Under the pieces are notes generated by a model. The model ran no database searches, was not told the origin of the DNA, and saw only the letters and a list, made by a program, of their open reading frames with translations. A stretch of 64,000 nucleotides of DNA from Cyclina sinensis (lineage: Eukaryota; Mollusca; Bivalvia; Venerida; Veneridae): NCBI GenBank assembly GCA_012932295.1, contig JAAONU010000003.1:27142361-27206360 (forward strand), given 5' to 3'. Shown piece by piece: positions 15,060 through 26,471 of the stretch (its first letter is position 1; every line of letters starts with the position of its first letter). Both the position numbers and the translations under genes were made by a program.

Positions 15060-15985
15060 TGTGTTGGGAAGTAGCAGGTGATGGGTATGTCATGATTAAG
15101 GAGGATTCACATTACTATCCTGGTGTTTTGAGATAAGGAGAAGGGTAAAAATGGAACAGGTGATGGGTGTGTCATGTGTTTTGGGTAGATTCAGATTACC
15201 ACCCTGGTGTTTTGAGATGAGGAGAAGGGTAAAAATGGAACAGGTGATGGGTGTGTCATGTGTTTGGAGTAGATTCAGATTAATACCCTGGTGTTTTGAG
15301 ATGAGGAGGAGGGTTACAATGGTACAAATGATGGGTGTGTCATGTGTTTGGGGTAGAATCAGATTACCACTCTGGTGTTTTGAGATGAGGAAAAAGGGTT
15401 ACAATGGAGCAGATGATAGGTGTGTCATGTGTTTGGGGTAGAATCAGATTACTACCCTGGTGTTTTGAGATGAGGAGAAGGGTAAAAATGGAACAGGTGA
15501 TGGGTGTGTCATGTGTTTGGGGTAGATTCAGATTAATACCCTGGTGTTTTGTGATGAGGAGAAGGGTAACCATGGATTAGGTGATGGGTGTGTTATGTGT
15601 TTGGGGTAGATTTAGATTACCACCCTGGTGTTTTGAGATGAGGAGAAGGGTAACAATCTAAGAGATGATTGGTGTATCATGTGTTTGGGATAGATTCAGA
15701 TTACTACCCTGGTGTTTTGAGATGAGGAGAAGGGTAAAAATGGAACAGGTGATGGGTGTGTCATGTGTTTGGGGTAGATTTAGTTTACAACCCTGGTGTT
15801 TTGAGATAAGGAGAAGGGTAAAAATGGAACAGGTGATGGGTGTGTCATGTGTTTGGGGTAGATTCAGATTAATACCCTGGTGCTTTGAGATGAGAACAAT
15901 GGTTACAATGGAACAGGTGATGGGTGTGTCATGTGTTTGGGGTAGATTCAGATTATGACCCTGGTGTTTTGAGATGAGGGGATGA
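15060..15985. repeat. 84 bp minisatellite, about 11 copies
   Basis: The unit contains GATGGGTGTGTCATGTG, GGGGTAGATTCAGATTA, CCCTGGTGTTTTGAGATGAG and GAGAAGGGTAAAAATGG and repeats every 84 bp. Since 84 is a multiple of three, one frame on each strand stays open as a 28-residue periodic peptide, for example plus-strand frames at 15151-15441 and 15665-15958 and minus-strand frames at 15364-15573 and 15658-15990. These open frames are best explained by the period and not by a gene. Copies are highly similar. Confidence 0.85.
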
Positions 15986-15989
15986 TGCA

Positions 15990-17040
15990 TGATACATATT
16001 TATGAGTTCAAGAGGAACATACAAAGGTCATTATTTCATTAAAACACAGTTATGTAACATATGAATTACACAGTGTACAGTTAGAATCATAAACAATACA
16101 ATACTCATTTATAGAACCAAATTGCATGGACCACTATAATGATAATAATAATAATAAAACAACAAAAACCAAAAAACATTGATAGTATTACTTTAACAAA
16201 CAAGGTATATTAAAAATGCAGTGTCAATTAAATTTTAATTAATGATAAAAAATCCAAAATTTAAAGAATATATTCCAATCAGTAACTGGAAAAAAATGAA
16301 CTTAGATTATACACTTGAGGAACATGCACAGAACATAACTATAAACATAGGAAAGGAATATCAAATTAAGAAACAATTGGCACAAACAATGAATTTAAAA
16401 AACACTGTATGAAAACATGTTTAAAGGTACACACATGCAGGTAATTAATAAATGGACGTACACAAAGCTAAAAAATTAGAAGCATAGTAACGTAATATAA
16501 AATTGTACAGACTATAAATTGATTAAGTCTTAAAATTACAAACATTACAATATTCATCTACAGAACCACATAGCACAGACCACACTTTAAAAAACGGCAG
16601 TAGTATTAAAAGAAGGTATATTGAAAAATGCAGTGTTAATTTTACATGATGATATAAAATCAAAAGTTTTAATAACAAAATACTAATCAGTTTAGAAGGA
16701 CAGTGACATAACAGTGAATTTCACATACAATACAGATTAAGTCTTTATAATACAAACATTACAATATTTATTCACAGAGACACATGGCATGGACCATAAT
16801 TTTAATAACAGGCTAAGTATAATATATCTTACAAATAAGGTACATCAAAAAATAGTGTGCATATAAATATACTATTTTAATACTAAATTCAAACTTTTAA
16901 ATACACATACGGTCAACTGATTTGAAAAAAAACTCAATTAGATTTATACATTTTGGAGCTTTAAACAAGGTACAAAATACTATAAAAAAAACATGCATGG
17001 CATGGACCATATCATACTGCACTGTGCAGTGAATACAATC
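15990..17040. repeat. AT-rich region with three or four diverged long repeats
   Basis: The phrase ACATTACAATATTCATCTAC followed by AGAACCACATAGCAC and a GGACCA or AGACCA motif appears near 16090, 16545 and 16755, and in part near 16985. This points to old tandem or dispersed copies with a few hundred bases between them. No coding exon is visible. Confidence 0.45.
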
Positions 17041-17890
17041 AAATACTACTACCACTAACACAACCACAGTCACCACCAACACAATAAAAGACACAACCTT
17101 AAAGCAACCACCAACACCACTACAACTGCAGCCACCACAACTGCAGTTACCACCACTGCAACCACATTGACACACTAACAAAAGATGCATGCCACTACAA
17201 CAACAACAAACCTTCCCAATAATGGCAACAACCACAACAACAGCAAAAATCACAAACAACACCAATGTAACCACAACAACAGCAAAAATCACAAACAACA
17301 CCAATGTAACCACAACAACAGCAAAAATCACAAACAACACCAATGTAACCACAACAACAGCAAAAATCACAAACAACACCAATGTAACCACAACAACAGC
17401 CGCCAACACCACTACAACTGTAGTTACCACCACCGCAACCAGAACCAGACACTAACAAAAGATGCAGGCATAACCACTGCAACCTCAACAAACCATATCA
17501 ATAACAACAATCACCACAACAACAGCAAAAATCACAAACAACACCAATGTAACCACAACAACAGCCGCCAACACCACTACAACTGCAGTTACCACAACTG
17601 CAACCAGAACCAGACACTAACAAAAGATGCAGACATAACCACTGCAACCTCAACAAACCATACCAATAACAACAACCACTACAACAGCAAAAATCACAAA
17701 CAACACCAATGTAACCACAACAACAGCTGCCAACACCACTACAACTGCAGTTACCACCATTGCAACCAGAACCAGACACTAAAAAGAGATGCAGGCATAA
17801 CCACTGCAACCTCAACAAACCATACCAATAACAACAACCACCACAACAACATCAAAAACCACAAACATCACAATCACAACCACAATAACA
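17040..17890. repeat. 39 bp ACA-rich minisatellite with a higher-order unit
   Basis: Between 17226 and 17400 a 39 bp unit (ACAACAACAGCAAAAATCAC then AAACAACACCAATGTAACC) is repeated four times almost perfectly. A longer unit of roughly 170-190 bp, containing one 39 bp copy plus GCAGTTACCACCA and CCAGAACCAGACACTAA, then repeats about three times to 17820. The 39 bp period is 13 codons, so several frames stay open on both strands (for example 17185-17907 plus and 16897-17433 minus). These encode Asn/His/Gln- or Val/Cys-rich periodic peptides and are treated as repeat shadows. Confidence 0.8.
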
Positions 17891-18935
17891 GCCACCAACA
17901 ACACTAACATACCCACAACTATCAACAGAAGCAACACATGAACCACCAACAATAACATTGGTACTACCAACACCAAAAAAATAGTAATACCACCACCAAT
18001 ATAACCCATCACCAATTAAATTAGTATTACCACCACCAATAAAATTAGTAATACCATCACCAATGAAACCCACCACCAAAAAAATAGTTATACCACCACC
18101 AATATTAGTAATACCACCACCATTAAAACCCACCACCAATTAAATTAGTATTACCACCACCAATAAAATTTGTATTACCACCACCAATAAAAGCCACCAC
18201 CAATAAAATTAGTTATACCACCACCAAAAAAATAGTAATACCACCACCAATGTAACCCACCACCAATTAAATTAGTATTACCACCACCAACAAAATTAGT
18301 AATACCACCACCAATTAAACCCACCACCATAAAAATTTGTTATACCACCACCAAAAGAATTAGTATTACCACCACCAATAAAACCCACCACCAATAAAGT
18401 TAGTAATACCACCACCAATAAAATTAGAAATACCACCACCAATTAAACCCACCACCAAAAAAATTAGTTATACCACCACCAATATTAGTTATACCACCAC
18501 CAATAAAAATAGTTATACCACCACCAATATTAGTAATACCACCACCAATAAAACCCACCACCATTAAAATTAGTTATACCACCACCAATATTAGTAATAC
18601 CACCACCAATAAAACACACCACCATTAAAATTAGTTATACCACCACCAATAAAATTAGTAATACCACCACCAATAAATCCCACCACCAATAAGATTAGTT
18701 ATACCACCACCAATGAAATTACTAATACCACCACCAATAAAACCCACCACCAATAAAACCCACCACCAATTAAATTAGTTTTACCACCACCAATAAATCC
18801 CACCACCAATAAGATTAGTTATACCACCACCAATGAAATTAGTAATACCACCACCAATTAAACCCACCACCAATAAAATTAGTTTTACCACCACCAATAA
18901 AACCCACCACCAAGAAAATTAGTAATACTTCCACC
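17890..18935. repeat. CCACCACCAATA-type microsatellite array
   Basis: About 1 kb is built from CCACCACCAATAAAATTAGT and close variants joined by TAATAC or TTATAC, with a period near 24 bp and shorter 16-18 bp variants. The plus strand is almost free of G. The minus strand therefore has dense GGTGGTGG tracts. No gene is supported. Confidence 0.85.
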
Positions 18936-19020
18936 ACCACCATTTTTTTTTTTTTTGTATTTTTTTTTTTTTTTTTTTGTCTTTTTTTTTTTGTCTTTTT
19001 TTTTTTTTTTTTTTTTTTTT

Positions 19021-19062
<42 letters not shown>

Positions 19063-19087
19063 AACTACTACTACTACTACTACTACT
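18936..19087. repeat. Poly-T tract followed by (TAC)n
   Basis: T runs interrupted by G or GTC or GTA occupy about 18940-19020, followed by roughly 22 TAC repeats to 19087. It ends about 50 bp from the stop codon of the minus-strand exon at 19137. Low-complexity tracts like this are prone to length variation and assembly error. Confidence 0.9.
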
Positions 19088-19136
19088 TACTAAATATACA
19101 ATAAATAAACAATATACAAGGCGGTGGGGGCTAGGA

Positions 19137-19603
19137 CTAATCATATGACTGGGTACCCCACTTTACCTGCAACCTAGGAGGAGGCCGACAATTCCTACGG
19201 GAACGACGAAGACCAACAGACTGTCCTACAGGGCCATCACTTACAGTAACCAATCCAACCTCCCCTCCCAGAGAGCCCCTCTCCCTGGTATTCCCAAAGG
19301 TAACCTCAGGCAGCACTGGCACAGCCAATTCCACCTCTGCAATTAACAGACCCTCCTCGGGTATGGGACCCACCAGGACTTCCTCAGGGTGGAAAACCAA
19401 CTCCTGAAGAACTTCATCCCTAATACCTGCGACAACAGAGACGGGCATGTCCTCTAGGACTGTCTCCATGTCTACCTGTGGACCAAGCCCCTGGTCAGCT
19501 GAAAGTGACTCATCCAAAGACAGGTCAACTTCACCGACAGCCCTAATATCGACCTCCTCACCACTGTCTAGTGGCTCCCTGAAGACCTCATGTTCCACCT
19601 CAC
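19137..19603 (-). CDS. Candidate terminal exon of an uncharacterised protein, transposon-like C-terminus
   Basis: A minus-strand frame of 154 codons plus stop runs from a good splice acceptor (polypyrimidine then TTTTCAG, with the AG at 19605-19604) to a TAG at 19139-19137. It has no in-frame ATG near its start, so it reads as an exon. The product is acidic over most of its length (GEVEHEVFREPLDSGEE near its start) and ends with a basic, proline-rich tail (LRRSRRNCRPPPRLQ). That tail resembles the C-terminal end of Ty3/gypsy-type pol proteins, so it could be a retrotransposon remnant instead of a host gene. The acceptor needs one base from the previous exon, and the minus-strand exon at 36234-36342 supplies exactly that (a G, giving Gly). 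The linkage is inference; no transcript evidence is available. Confidence 0.4.
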
Positions 19604-19965
19604 CTGAAAATAGAAAAAGGATCAAACTTAAGTTCACTGTTCACATTTTATGTATCTGTTCCAACAAAACACTATAATTAAACTTGTTATTATTAAACAA
19701 ACATCTTATTATTAAACAAACAAACAACCAACTCAGTCTTACAATTGGAAATTTTATGATACAGTAGAGGTCCAATTTTAAGACCACCAAAGGGATAAAA
19801 GGAAATTGGTCTTACTTTGATGTTGGTCTCATTATTGAGTTTCCTTGACACTGGTACTTATTCCTGCTTATAAGTAATGTACCCCTTGGTACCACTGCCT
19901 ACTGTACTGTTTTCTGTTCATAACTTGCACTTAAGTGGGGCATTTGTGGAGTATAAATTACTGAC
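19604..19965. other. Non-coding flank, nothing recognised
   Basis: AT-rich sequence between the minus-strand exon and the first large repeat element. If the two-exon model is right it is intron. No exon, RNA gene or clear repeat boundary is visible. Confidence 0.4.
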
Positions 19966-21850
19966 AACAAGAGGACCATGATGGCCCTGGATCGCTCACT
20001 TGAATACTTAAGTTGTGGAACTGCTGTTGAGCATCAGAAGCAAAATTACAGTTTCTGGATTGAAGATTTTCAAAGATCTATTTAAACAAACTTGGCAGAG
20101 AACCTTAAGCTGATGCTCCATGCAAAATACCTAAATTCTAGGCCTTGTGGTTTCAGATAACATGATTTTTTAAGGCTTCCCTATATAAACCAATGTAAAA
20201 TCAAGTGACCCCGAGGGCAGACCAATATTGATCCCTGGGGCATATTTTGAACACACTTGGTAGAGAACCTGTAGCTTGTGCTCAGTGCAAAATATCTAAG
20301 CTCTTCACATTGTGGTTTCAGACAAGGAGCTTTTTTAAAGGTTTTCCCTTAATAAGCCTATGTTGTGAAATCAGTAAGCCCCAGGCAAGGCTATTAATTA
20401 CCCAACGGACATTATTTGAATAATCTTAGTAGAGGTCCTCCAGATGATGTTCAAAATGTGTACAAAATCTTAGGTCTAAAATTTACAGTTTCTCACAGGA
20501 AGATTTTTAAAGATTAAATAATTTGCACTAATAGGACCCCAAGAGTGGGGCTGATTTTAACCCCAGAGACATAATTTGAACAAACTTGATAGAGGGCCTT
20601 TACCTGATGCTCTATGCAAAATATCAAATTTCAAGGCTGTATGGTTTCAGACAAGATTTTTAAGTCTTCCCTTTATAAGCCCATGTAAAATCAAGTTACA
20701 CCAGGGCACAGCCATCAATGACCCTAGGTAGAGGAATTATAACTGATGCTCCATGCAAAAACTCTTGGTTCTTGGCTTTGTGGTTTCAGACAAGAAGATA
20801 CAATACTTGACAGCATAATTGACCTGTACATGTGTGATTAATCCCTACTGTTATCATTACATTAATGCCAGAGTTGCTAAATGTTTGAAATATGAGGACT
20901 TCCTTTTTGCATGCAGTTCTCATAAAATAATGCACATGTAACAACAACAGTTGTAATCCAAGAACTGCCAGTTGAAATCTCACCCAGTTGTAGTTGACAA
21001 GAAGATTTATAAAGTTTTTTCTACTCTATGTAAAATATGTGACCCCTGGGGCAGGGCCTTTTTTGACCCAGTGGCCATGATTTGAACAAACTTGGTAGAG
21101 GTTCACTAGACAATGCTGCACACCAAATATCTAAACTCTAGGCCTTGTGGTTTCTAACAGAAGTTTTTTAAAGTTTTTCTTATTTAACAAACTCAGTAGA
21201 GGTCCTCTAGACAAAGCTACATACAAAATATCTAAGCTCTCTGCCTTTTGGTTTCTGATGTGAAGTTTTTAAAACATTTTCTTACTTTACTCTGTGTAAA
21301 CAATTGAGCCCCAGGGCTGGGCCTAATTTGACCCAGTGGCTATGATCTTAACAAGCTTAGTAGAGGTCCACTAGACAATGCTACACACCAAATATCTAAA
21401 CTCTAGGCCTTGCAGTTTCTGACAAGAAGATTTTTTAAACTTTTTCCAATATAACATGATATAACTCTATGTAAAACAAGTGACCCCTGGGGTGGGGCCT
21501 TTTTTGACCCAGGGGCCATGATTTGAAAAAAACTTGGAAGAGGTCCCCTGGACAATGCTACATACCAAATATCTAAGCTGTATGCCTTTTGGGTTCTGAC
21601 ACAGATTTTTTTAAACTTTTTCCTAGATAATTTTATGTAAAACAAGTGACCAGTGGGGCAGGGAAATGCAATGGACCAGAAGCATTTGAATAATCTTGGT
21701 AGAGCTTCATGCAAGGAAAATCCCAGGCAAGTTTCATTAAATTTGGCCAAGTGGTTTCAGAGGAGATGTCATTTGAATGAAAAGTTGACGATGGATGGAG
21801 GGACAACGGACAAAGACCTACCACAAAAAAAGCATGAAGAAACTTAATCA
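19966..21850 (+). mobile_element. HINE-like element with ~160 bp internal units, decayed 3' end
   Basis: The left end is AACAAGAGGACCATGATGG, followed by TCGCTCACTTGA. The body is made of diverged units with the landmarks AACAAACTTGGTAGAGG, CAATGCTACATACCAAATAT, CTAAGCTCTAGGCCTTGTGG and GACAAGAAGATTTTTAAAG. Near 21660-21800 comes the conserved 3' segment (GGCAAGTTTCATTAAATTTG, TTTCAGAGGAGATGTC), then GACGATGGATGGAGGGAC. The terminal hairpin seen in other copies is missing. Short frames here are translations of the conserved 3' segment and are not counted as genes. Confidence 0.6.
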
Positions 21851-21962
21851 TGAATGTAAAACATCCAGGTGAATAAAATCATTTTTTTTTTGGAAGGGGG
21901 ATAGTGGGAGATCCCTGTGGTATCTACCCCCGTACCCATCCATAAAAACTAAAGAAATGAAA

Positions 21963-22353
21963 ACAAGAGGGCCATGATGGGCCTGGATCGCTCACCAGAG
22001 AACTAAGCAAAAGTCAAAAGCAGTATAACATTTTCTAATTGAAGATTTACAGGTGCCTTCAAATCAAATATCTAAAATATCAGTCAATAAATGAAGGCTC
22101 TATGATAGAAAGTAGTAAAAATCTATGATTGCTGTGTTGACCTTGACCTTAACCCAGTGACCTCAAACTCCACCTAAGGCTGGAGGTCTACGCAAGGAAC
22201 CTACTTACCAAATATCTAAGATATTGGTCTATAAATGAAGGCTCTATGAGATAAAGTTGATAAATCTATTTTTAGCCTCAGTCACCTTAACCCCAATTTA
22301 ATAGAAGAGGTTCATGCAAGATGTCTATAAAACAAATATTTGAAGTATCAATC
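21963..22353 (+). mobile_element. 5' fragment of the same element family
   Basis: It starts AACAAGAGGGCCATGATGG and TCGCTCACCAGAG. It carries the unit with GTCAATAAATGAAGGCTCTA and GACCTTGACCTTAACCCAGT, and stops where a second complete 5' end begins at 22354. It looks truncated by, or fused to, the next copy. Confidence 0.55.
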
Positions 22354-24470
22354 AACAAGAGGGCCATGATGGCCCTGGATCCCTCACCTGATTACTTTGG
22401 CTGTAGGTTTGCTGTTAAGCAGTATTTCATTTTTTAATTGAAAATATATAAGTGCCTACAAACCAAATATGTAAAATATCAGTCAATAAATAAAGGCTCT
22501 ATGACAGAAAGTAAAAATATCTATTATAAGCTATGGTGACCTTGACCTTGACCCAGTGACCTCAAACCCTACCCATGGGTAGAGGTCCATGCAAGGAATC
22601 TATATATTGAATATCAAAGATATTGGTCTATAAATAAAGGCTCTAGGAGGTACAGCAATTAAATCTATTTTTAGCCTCAGTGACCTTTAACCTACATGTA
22701 ATCTAATTATTTGCTTCATGCCAAATTTTAAAATTCTAGGCCTTGTGGTTTCAGACAAGAAGATTTTTAAAGATTTCCTTTTTGAAATATAAAGGGCCCC
22801 CAGGGCGGGGCAAATTTTGACCCAAGGGCCAACATTTAAACAATATTGGTAAAGGTTCATAACACAATACTCAACACCAAATATCTAAGGTCTAGACCTA
22901 TTTGTTTTTGAGAAAAATTAATTTTCATGTTTCTCCTATATAAATCTATGTAAACCAAGGGAACTCTGGGGCGAGGCCAATTTTGACCTAGGGAACATAA
23001 TTTGAACAAACTTGGTAGACATCCACTAGACAATGCTACATACCAAATATCTAAGCTGTAGGCATTGAGGATTCCAGTAAGAAAATTTTTAAAGATTGCC
23101 TTTTTTACATAATATGGGCCCCCGTGGCGGGGCAAATTTTGACCCTGGGGCCAAAATATAAACAATACTGGTAAGAAGTCTCTACACAATACTCAACACC
23201 AAATATCTAAGGTCTAGTCCTATGAGTTTCGGAGAAAAATGACTTTTCATGTTTTTCCTAAATGAAAACAAAGAGAACCCTGGGGAGTGACCAATTTTGA
23301 CCCAGGGGACATAATTTGAACAAACTTGGTAGACATCCACTAGACAATGCTACATATCAAATATCTAAGCTGTAGGCATTGAGGTCTAGCAAAAAGATTT
23401 TTAAAGATTGCCTTTTTTACATATTAAGGGCCCCCCAACCCCGAGCGGGGCCAATTTTGACCCCCGGGGCCAACATATAAACAATACTGGTAAAGGTTCT
23501 CTTCACAATACTCAACACCAAATATCTAAGGTCTAGTCCTATTAGTTTCGGAGAAAAATGATTTTTCATGTTTTTCCTATATAACTATATGTAAACCAAG
23601 AGAACCCTGGGCCGTGGCCAATTTTGACCCAGGGGACATAATTTGAACAAACTTGGTAGACATCCACTAGACAATGCTACATATCAAATATCTAAGCTGT
23701 AGGCATTGAGGTTTCCAGTAAGAAGATTTTTAAAGATTGCCTTTTTTATATATTAAGGGCCCCCTGGGAGGGACCAATTTTGACCCCCGGGGCCAACATA
23801 TAAACAATACTGGTAAAGGTTCTCTACACAATACTCCACACCAAATATCCAAGGTCAAGTCCTATTAGTTTCGGAGGAAAATGATTTTTCATGTTTTTCC
23901 TATATAACTATATGTAAACCAAGAAAACCCTGGGGCGTGGCCAATTTTGACCCAGGGGACATAATTTGAACAAACTTGGTAGACATCCACTAGACAATGC
24001 TACATATCAAATATCTAAGCTGTAGGCATTGTGGTTTCTGAGAAGAGGATTTTTAAAGATTTCCTATATAAGTCTATGTAAAATGAAGTGACCCCTGGGG
24101 CGGACCCAATTTTGACCCCAGGGAAATAATTTGAACAATTTTTGTAGAGTTTCATTAGAGGGTGCTAAATGCCAAATATCTAAGCTCTAGGCCTTGTGGT
24201 TTCAGACAAGAAGATTTTTAAAGTTTTTCCTATAGGTTGCTATGGCAACCAGAGTTCTGCATGGAATTGATTTCTTTGAACAACTTTGGAAGAGCTTCAT
24301 GCAAGGAACATCCATGGCAAGTTTCATCAACTTTGGCCCAGTGGTTTCAGAGGAGATGTCGTTTGAATGAAAAGTTTACGGACGGACGGACGATGGATGG
24401 ACAGATAGATGCCGGACGGATTGTGATCACAAAAGCTCACCTTGTCACTCTGTGACATGTGAGCTTATAA
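22354..24470 (+). mobile_element. Near-complete HINE-like element, ~2.1 kb
   Basis: The 5' end is AACAAGAGGGCCATGATGG with the GGGCCAT/ATGGCCC hairpin and the motif CTCACCTGA. The centre is a run of ~150-170 bp tandem units (landmarks TGGTAGACATCCACTAGAC, ACATATCAAATATCTAAGC, CATATAAACAATACTGG). Next come the conserved 3' segment (TTTCAGAGGAGATGTCG near 24345), a GGACGGACGGACGATGG microsatellite at about 24380-24420, and a 3' hairpin at 24434-24465 (AGCTCAC ... GTGAGCT with an inner TGTCAC/GTGACA pairing). No protein-coding capacity is seen. Confidence 0.65.
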
Positions 24471-24736
24471 ATAAAGGATCTATGACAAAAAGTAGAAAAG
24501 TCTATTTTTAGCCGTAGTGATCTTGACCTTGACCCAGTGACCTCAAACTCCAACTTTGGGTAGAGGTTCTTGCAAGTTACCTGCATACTAAATATCTAGG
24601 ATATGACACTAAGGGGAAAATTGATCCAAGTGAATGGCAGAAATTCATGCAAGGTGCCTATATACCAAATACCTAAGATATAAATTAAGACTGAAAATTT
24701 TAAAAATCTATTTTTAGCCCTGGTGACCTGGGGGCA
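24471..24736 (+). repeat. Start of a further repeat-element copy, interrupted by an insertion
   Basis: Units with AAAGGATCTATGACAAAAAG and GACCTTGACCCAGTGACCTC match the 5' part of neighbouring elements. The copy breaks off at TGACCTGGGGGCA (24724-24736). The same 13 bp reappears at 25507-25519, where the element resumes. Confidence 0.6.
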
Positions 24737-24824
24737 AACTCCGCGCACCGGTTACGCTACGCTCAGTAACCACTGCCGTCACACGAATCACGTGATGATG
24801 GTCTTATCACATGATTATGTCAAG

Positions 24825-25121
24825 ATGGCGGATACGCCAAAGAAACTGTTGAAAAATTGTTTCATCTGTGATAAACTGCGACAATATAATTTGAGCTCTG
24901 GTGTCAATTCTGCCCATATGATGTACAAAATTTCAATGTTTTGCCTAAGGGGTGAGCGTAGAATTGAAATAATTGATGACTTGAATGATCTCTTTTTCAA
25001 AAGCGGTCATATTGTTTTGAAATATACGGTGCGATATAAAAAATATTCTCATAATATTTATGTTTCCGAAATTATTTTTTATTTGAGTTCACATCTAACA
25101 CCTTACAGTCTTGAAACATAA
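24825..25121 (+). CDS. Small ORF inside the insertion, 98 residues, function unknown
   Basis: The ORF starts in a strong context (AAGATGGCG) and encodes a protein beginning MADTPKKLLKNCFICDKLRQ, with one Cys-x2-Cys pair at about residues 12-15 and no second pair that would complete a zinc finger. The first ~57 residues look protein-like. After about residue 57 it runs into the 255 bp duplicated segment, is AT-rich and may be read-through. I do not recognise the family. It may be the N-terminal remnant of a transposon protein or of a host gene copy carried along. Confidence 0.3.
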   Translation: MADTPKKLLKNCFICDKLRQYNLSSGVNSAHMMYKISMFCLRGERRIEIIDDLNDLFFKSGHIVLKYTVRYKKYSHNIYVSEIIFYLSSHLTPYSLET

Positions 25122-25502
25122 GCAAAACCGTGTTTACTTTTTTTGGAAAAAATCAAAATTGAAAAAAAAAAAAATATTGTCAAAAATCTTGACGAAAATG
25201 TTGTGACGGCAGAGATCTAATCCTGTAAGGGGAGATCACTGCGTGGGTTTTTCAAAAGCGGTCATATTGTTTTGAAATATACGGTGCGATATAAAAAATA
25301 TTCTCATAATATTTATGTTTCCGAAATTATTTTTTATTTGAGTTCACATCTAACACCTTACAGTCTTGAAACATAAGCAAAACCGTGTTTACTTTTTTTG
25401 GAAAAAATCAAAATTGAAAAAAAAAAAAATATTGTCAAAAATCTTGACGAAAATGTTGTGACGGCAGAGATCTAATCCTGTAAGGGGAGATCACTGCGTG
25501 GG
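24993..25502. repeat. Perfect 255 bp tandem duplication
   Basis: Positions 24993-25247 and 25248-25502 read identically base for base, as far as can be checked by eye, including a run of 13 A. Both copies end CACTGCGTGGG. Identity over 255 bp implies a very recent duplication, a gene-conversion event, or an assembly artefact. Confidence 0.85.
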
Positions 25503-25506
25503 AGAT

Positions 25507-26471
25507 TGACCTGGGGGCAGGGCCAATTTTGACCCCAGGACCAAGATTTCAATAGGGTACAGGGGCCTATTAATTGATATTAATTACACATCAAATATCT
25601 TAACACTAGGCCTTGTGGTTACTGACAGATTTTTAAAGTTTTTTTCTATGCAAGCCTTTACAAAAATCAAGTGATCCCTGGGGTGGGTTCAGTTTTAACC
25701 ACAAGATTTGAACAATCTTGGTAGAGGACTTCTAGATGATCCTGCATGCAAAATGTCTAAGCACTAGGCCTTCTGGTTAAGATTTCAAAGTTTTCCCTAT
25801 ATAAGCCTCTAGTAACTCAAGTGACCACTGGGGCCGAACCATTTATGGTTCTAGGGGCATAATCTGAACAATCTTTGTTGCGGAGTTTTAGGTGAACCTA
25901 TATGCCAAATATCAAATCCTAAAGCATAGTAGTTACTTTCAGACAAGAAGATTTTTTAGTTTTCCCTATATATGCCTCTGTATAAAAACAAAAACCTGGA
26001 GAGGGGTCAATTTTGACCTCAGGGACATAATTTGAACAATCTTGGTAGAGACCCACTAGACAATATTTTGTGCAAATTATAATCTTTAGGGCCTTGTCAT
26101 TTCACACAGGAAGATACTTAAAGTTTTTACTGTATACATTTCAATGTAAAACATGTGAGCTCTAGAGCCAATTCGGTAGAAGACCTCTAGATGATATACC
26201 ATTCAAACTATCTAAGCTCTAGGTCTTATGGTTTCAGACATGAAGATTTTTAAAGATTTTTGTTTTGGTTGCAAAAATAACCAGAGTTCTGCATGGAACA
26301 GAATTCTTTGAACAATTTTAGTAGAGCTTCATGCTTGCAAAGTTTTATTAAGTTTGGCCCAGTGGTTTCAGAGGTGATGTCATTTGAATCAAAATGTTGA
26401 TGCACTGACGCACTCACACTAACAAACAACAATGGATTATCACAATAGCTCACATGAGCACATTGTGAGCT
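25507..26471 (+). mobile_element. Continuation of the interrupted element with 3' hairpin
   Basis: This resumes with GGGCCAATTTTGACCCC and runs through ~150-170 bp units to the conserved 3' segment (TTTCAGAGGTGATGTC near 26368). It ends in a hairpin at 26447-26471 (AGCTCAC..GTGAGCT) followed by AAAAATA. The microsatellite usually found before the hairpin is reduced to ACTGACGCACTCACACT. Confidence 0.6.

Larger units (their letters stand above)
24737..25506 (+). mobile_element. 770 bp insertion with imperfect inverted ends and a 13 bp flanking duplication
   Basis: The insertion is bounded on both sides by the identical 13-mer TGACCTGGGGGCA, which reads as a target-site duplication. The left end (ACTCCGCGCACC) and the reverse complement of the right end (TCTCCCACGCAG) are roughly similar, and CTGCCGTCACA at about 24773 is repeated inverted as TGTGACGGCAG near the right end. 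It contains an ORF at 24825-25121 and a perfect 255 bp tandem duplication. Base composition and sequence are unlike the surrounding repeats. The class is not clear: the long duplication is unusual for a DNA transposon. Confidence 0.55.

Noticed and set aside
15151..15990. Overlapping open frames on both strands with a 28-residue repeat
   Set aside because: They are forced by the 84 bp period, end where the array ends, and have no flanking exon signals.
17185..17907. 240-residue Asn/His/Gln-rich open frame
   Set aside because: It follows from the ACA-rich 39 bp repeat. Other frames and the other strand are equally open and there is no sign of coding selection.
1..19087. CRISPR-like array because of the regular repeats
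   Set aside because: Units are head-to-tail satellites without unique spacers, in a eukaryotic genome.
18839..19144. Minus-strand frame with Ser and Lys runs
   Set aside because: It is a translation of the TAC and poly-T tracts.
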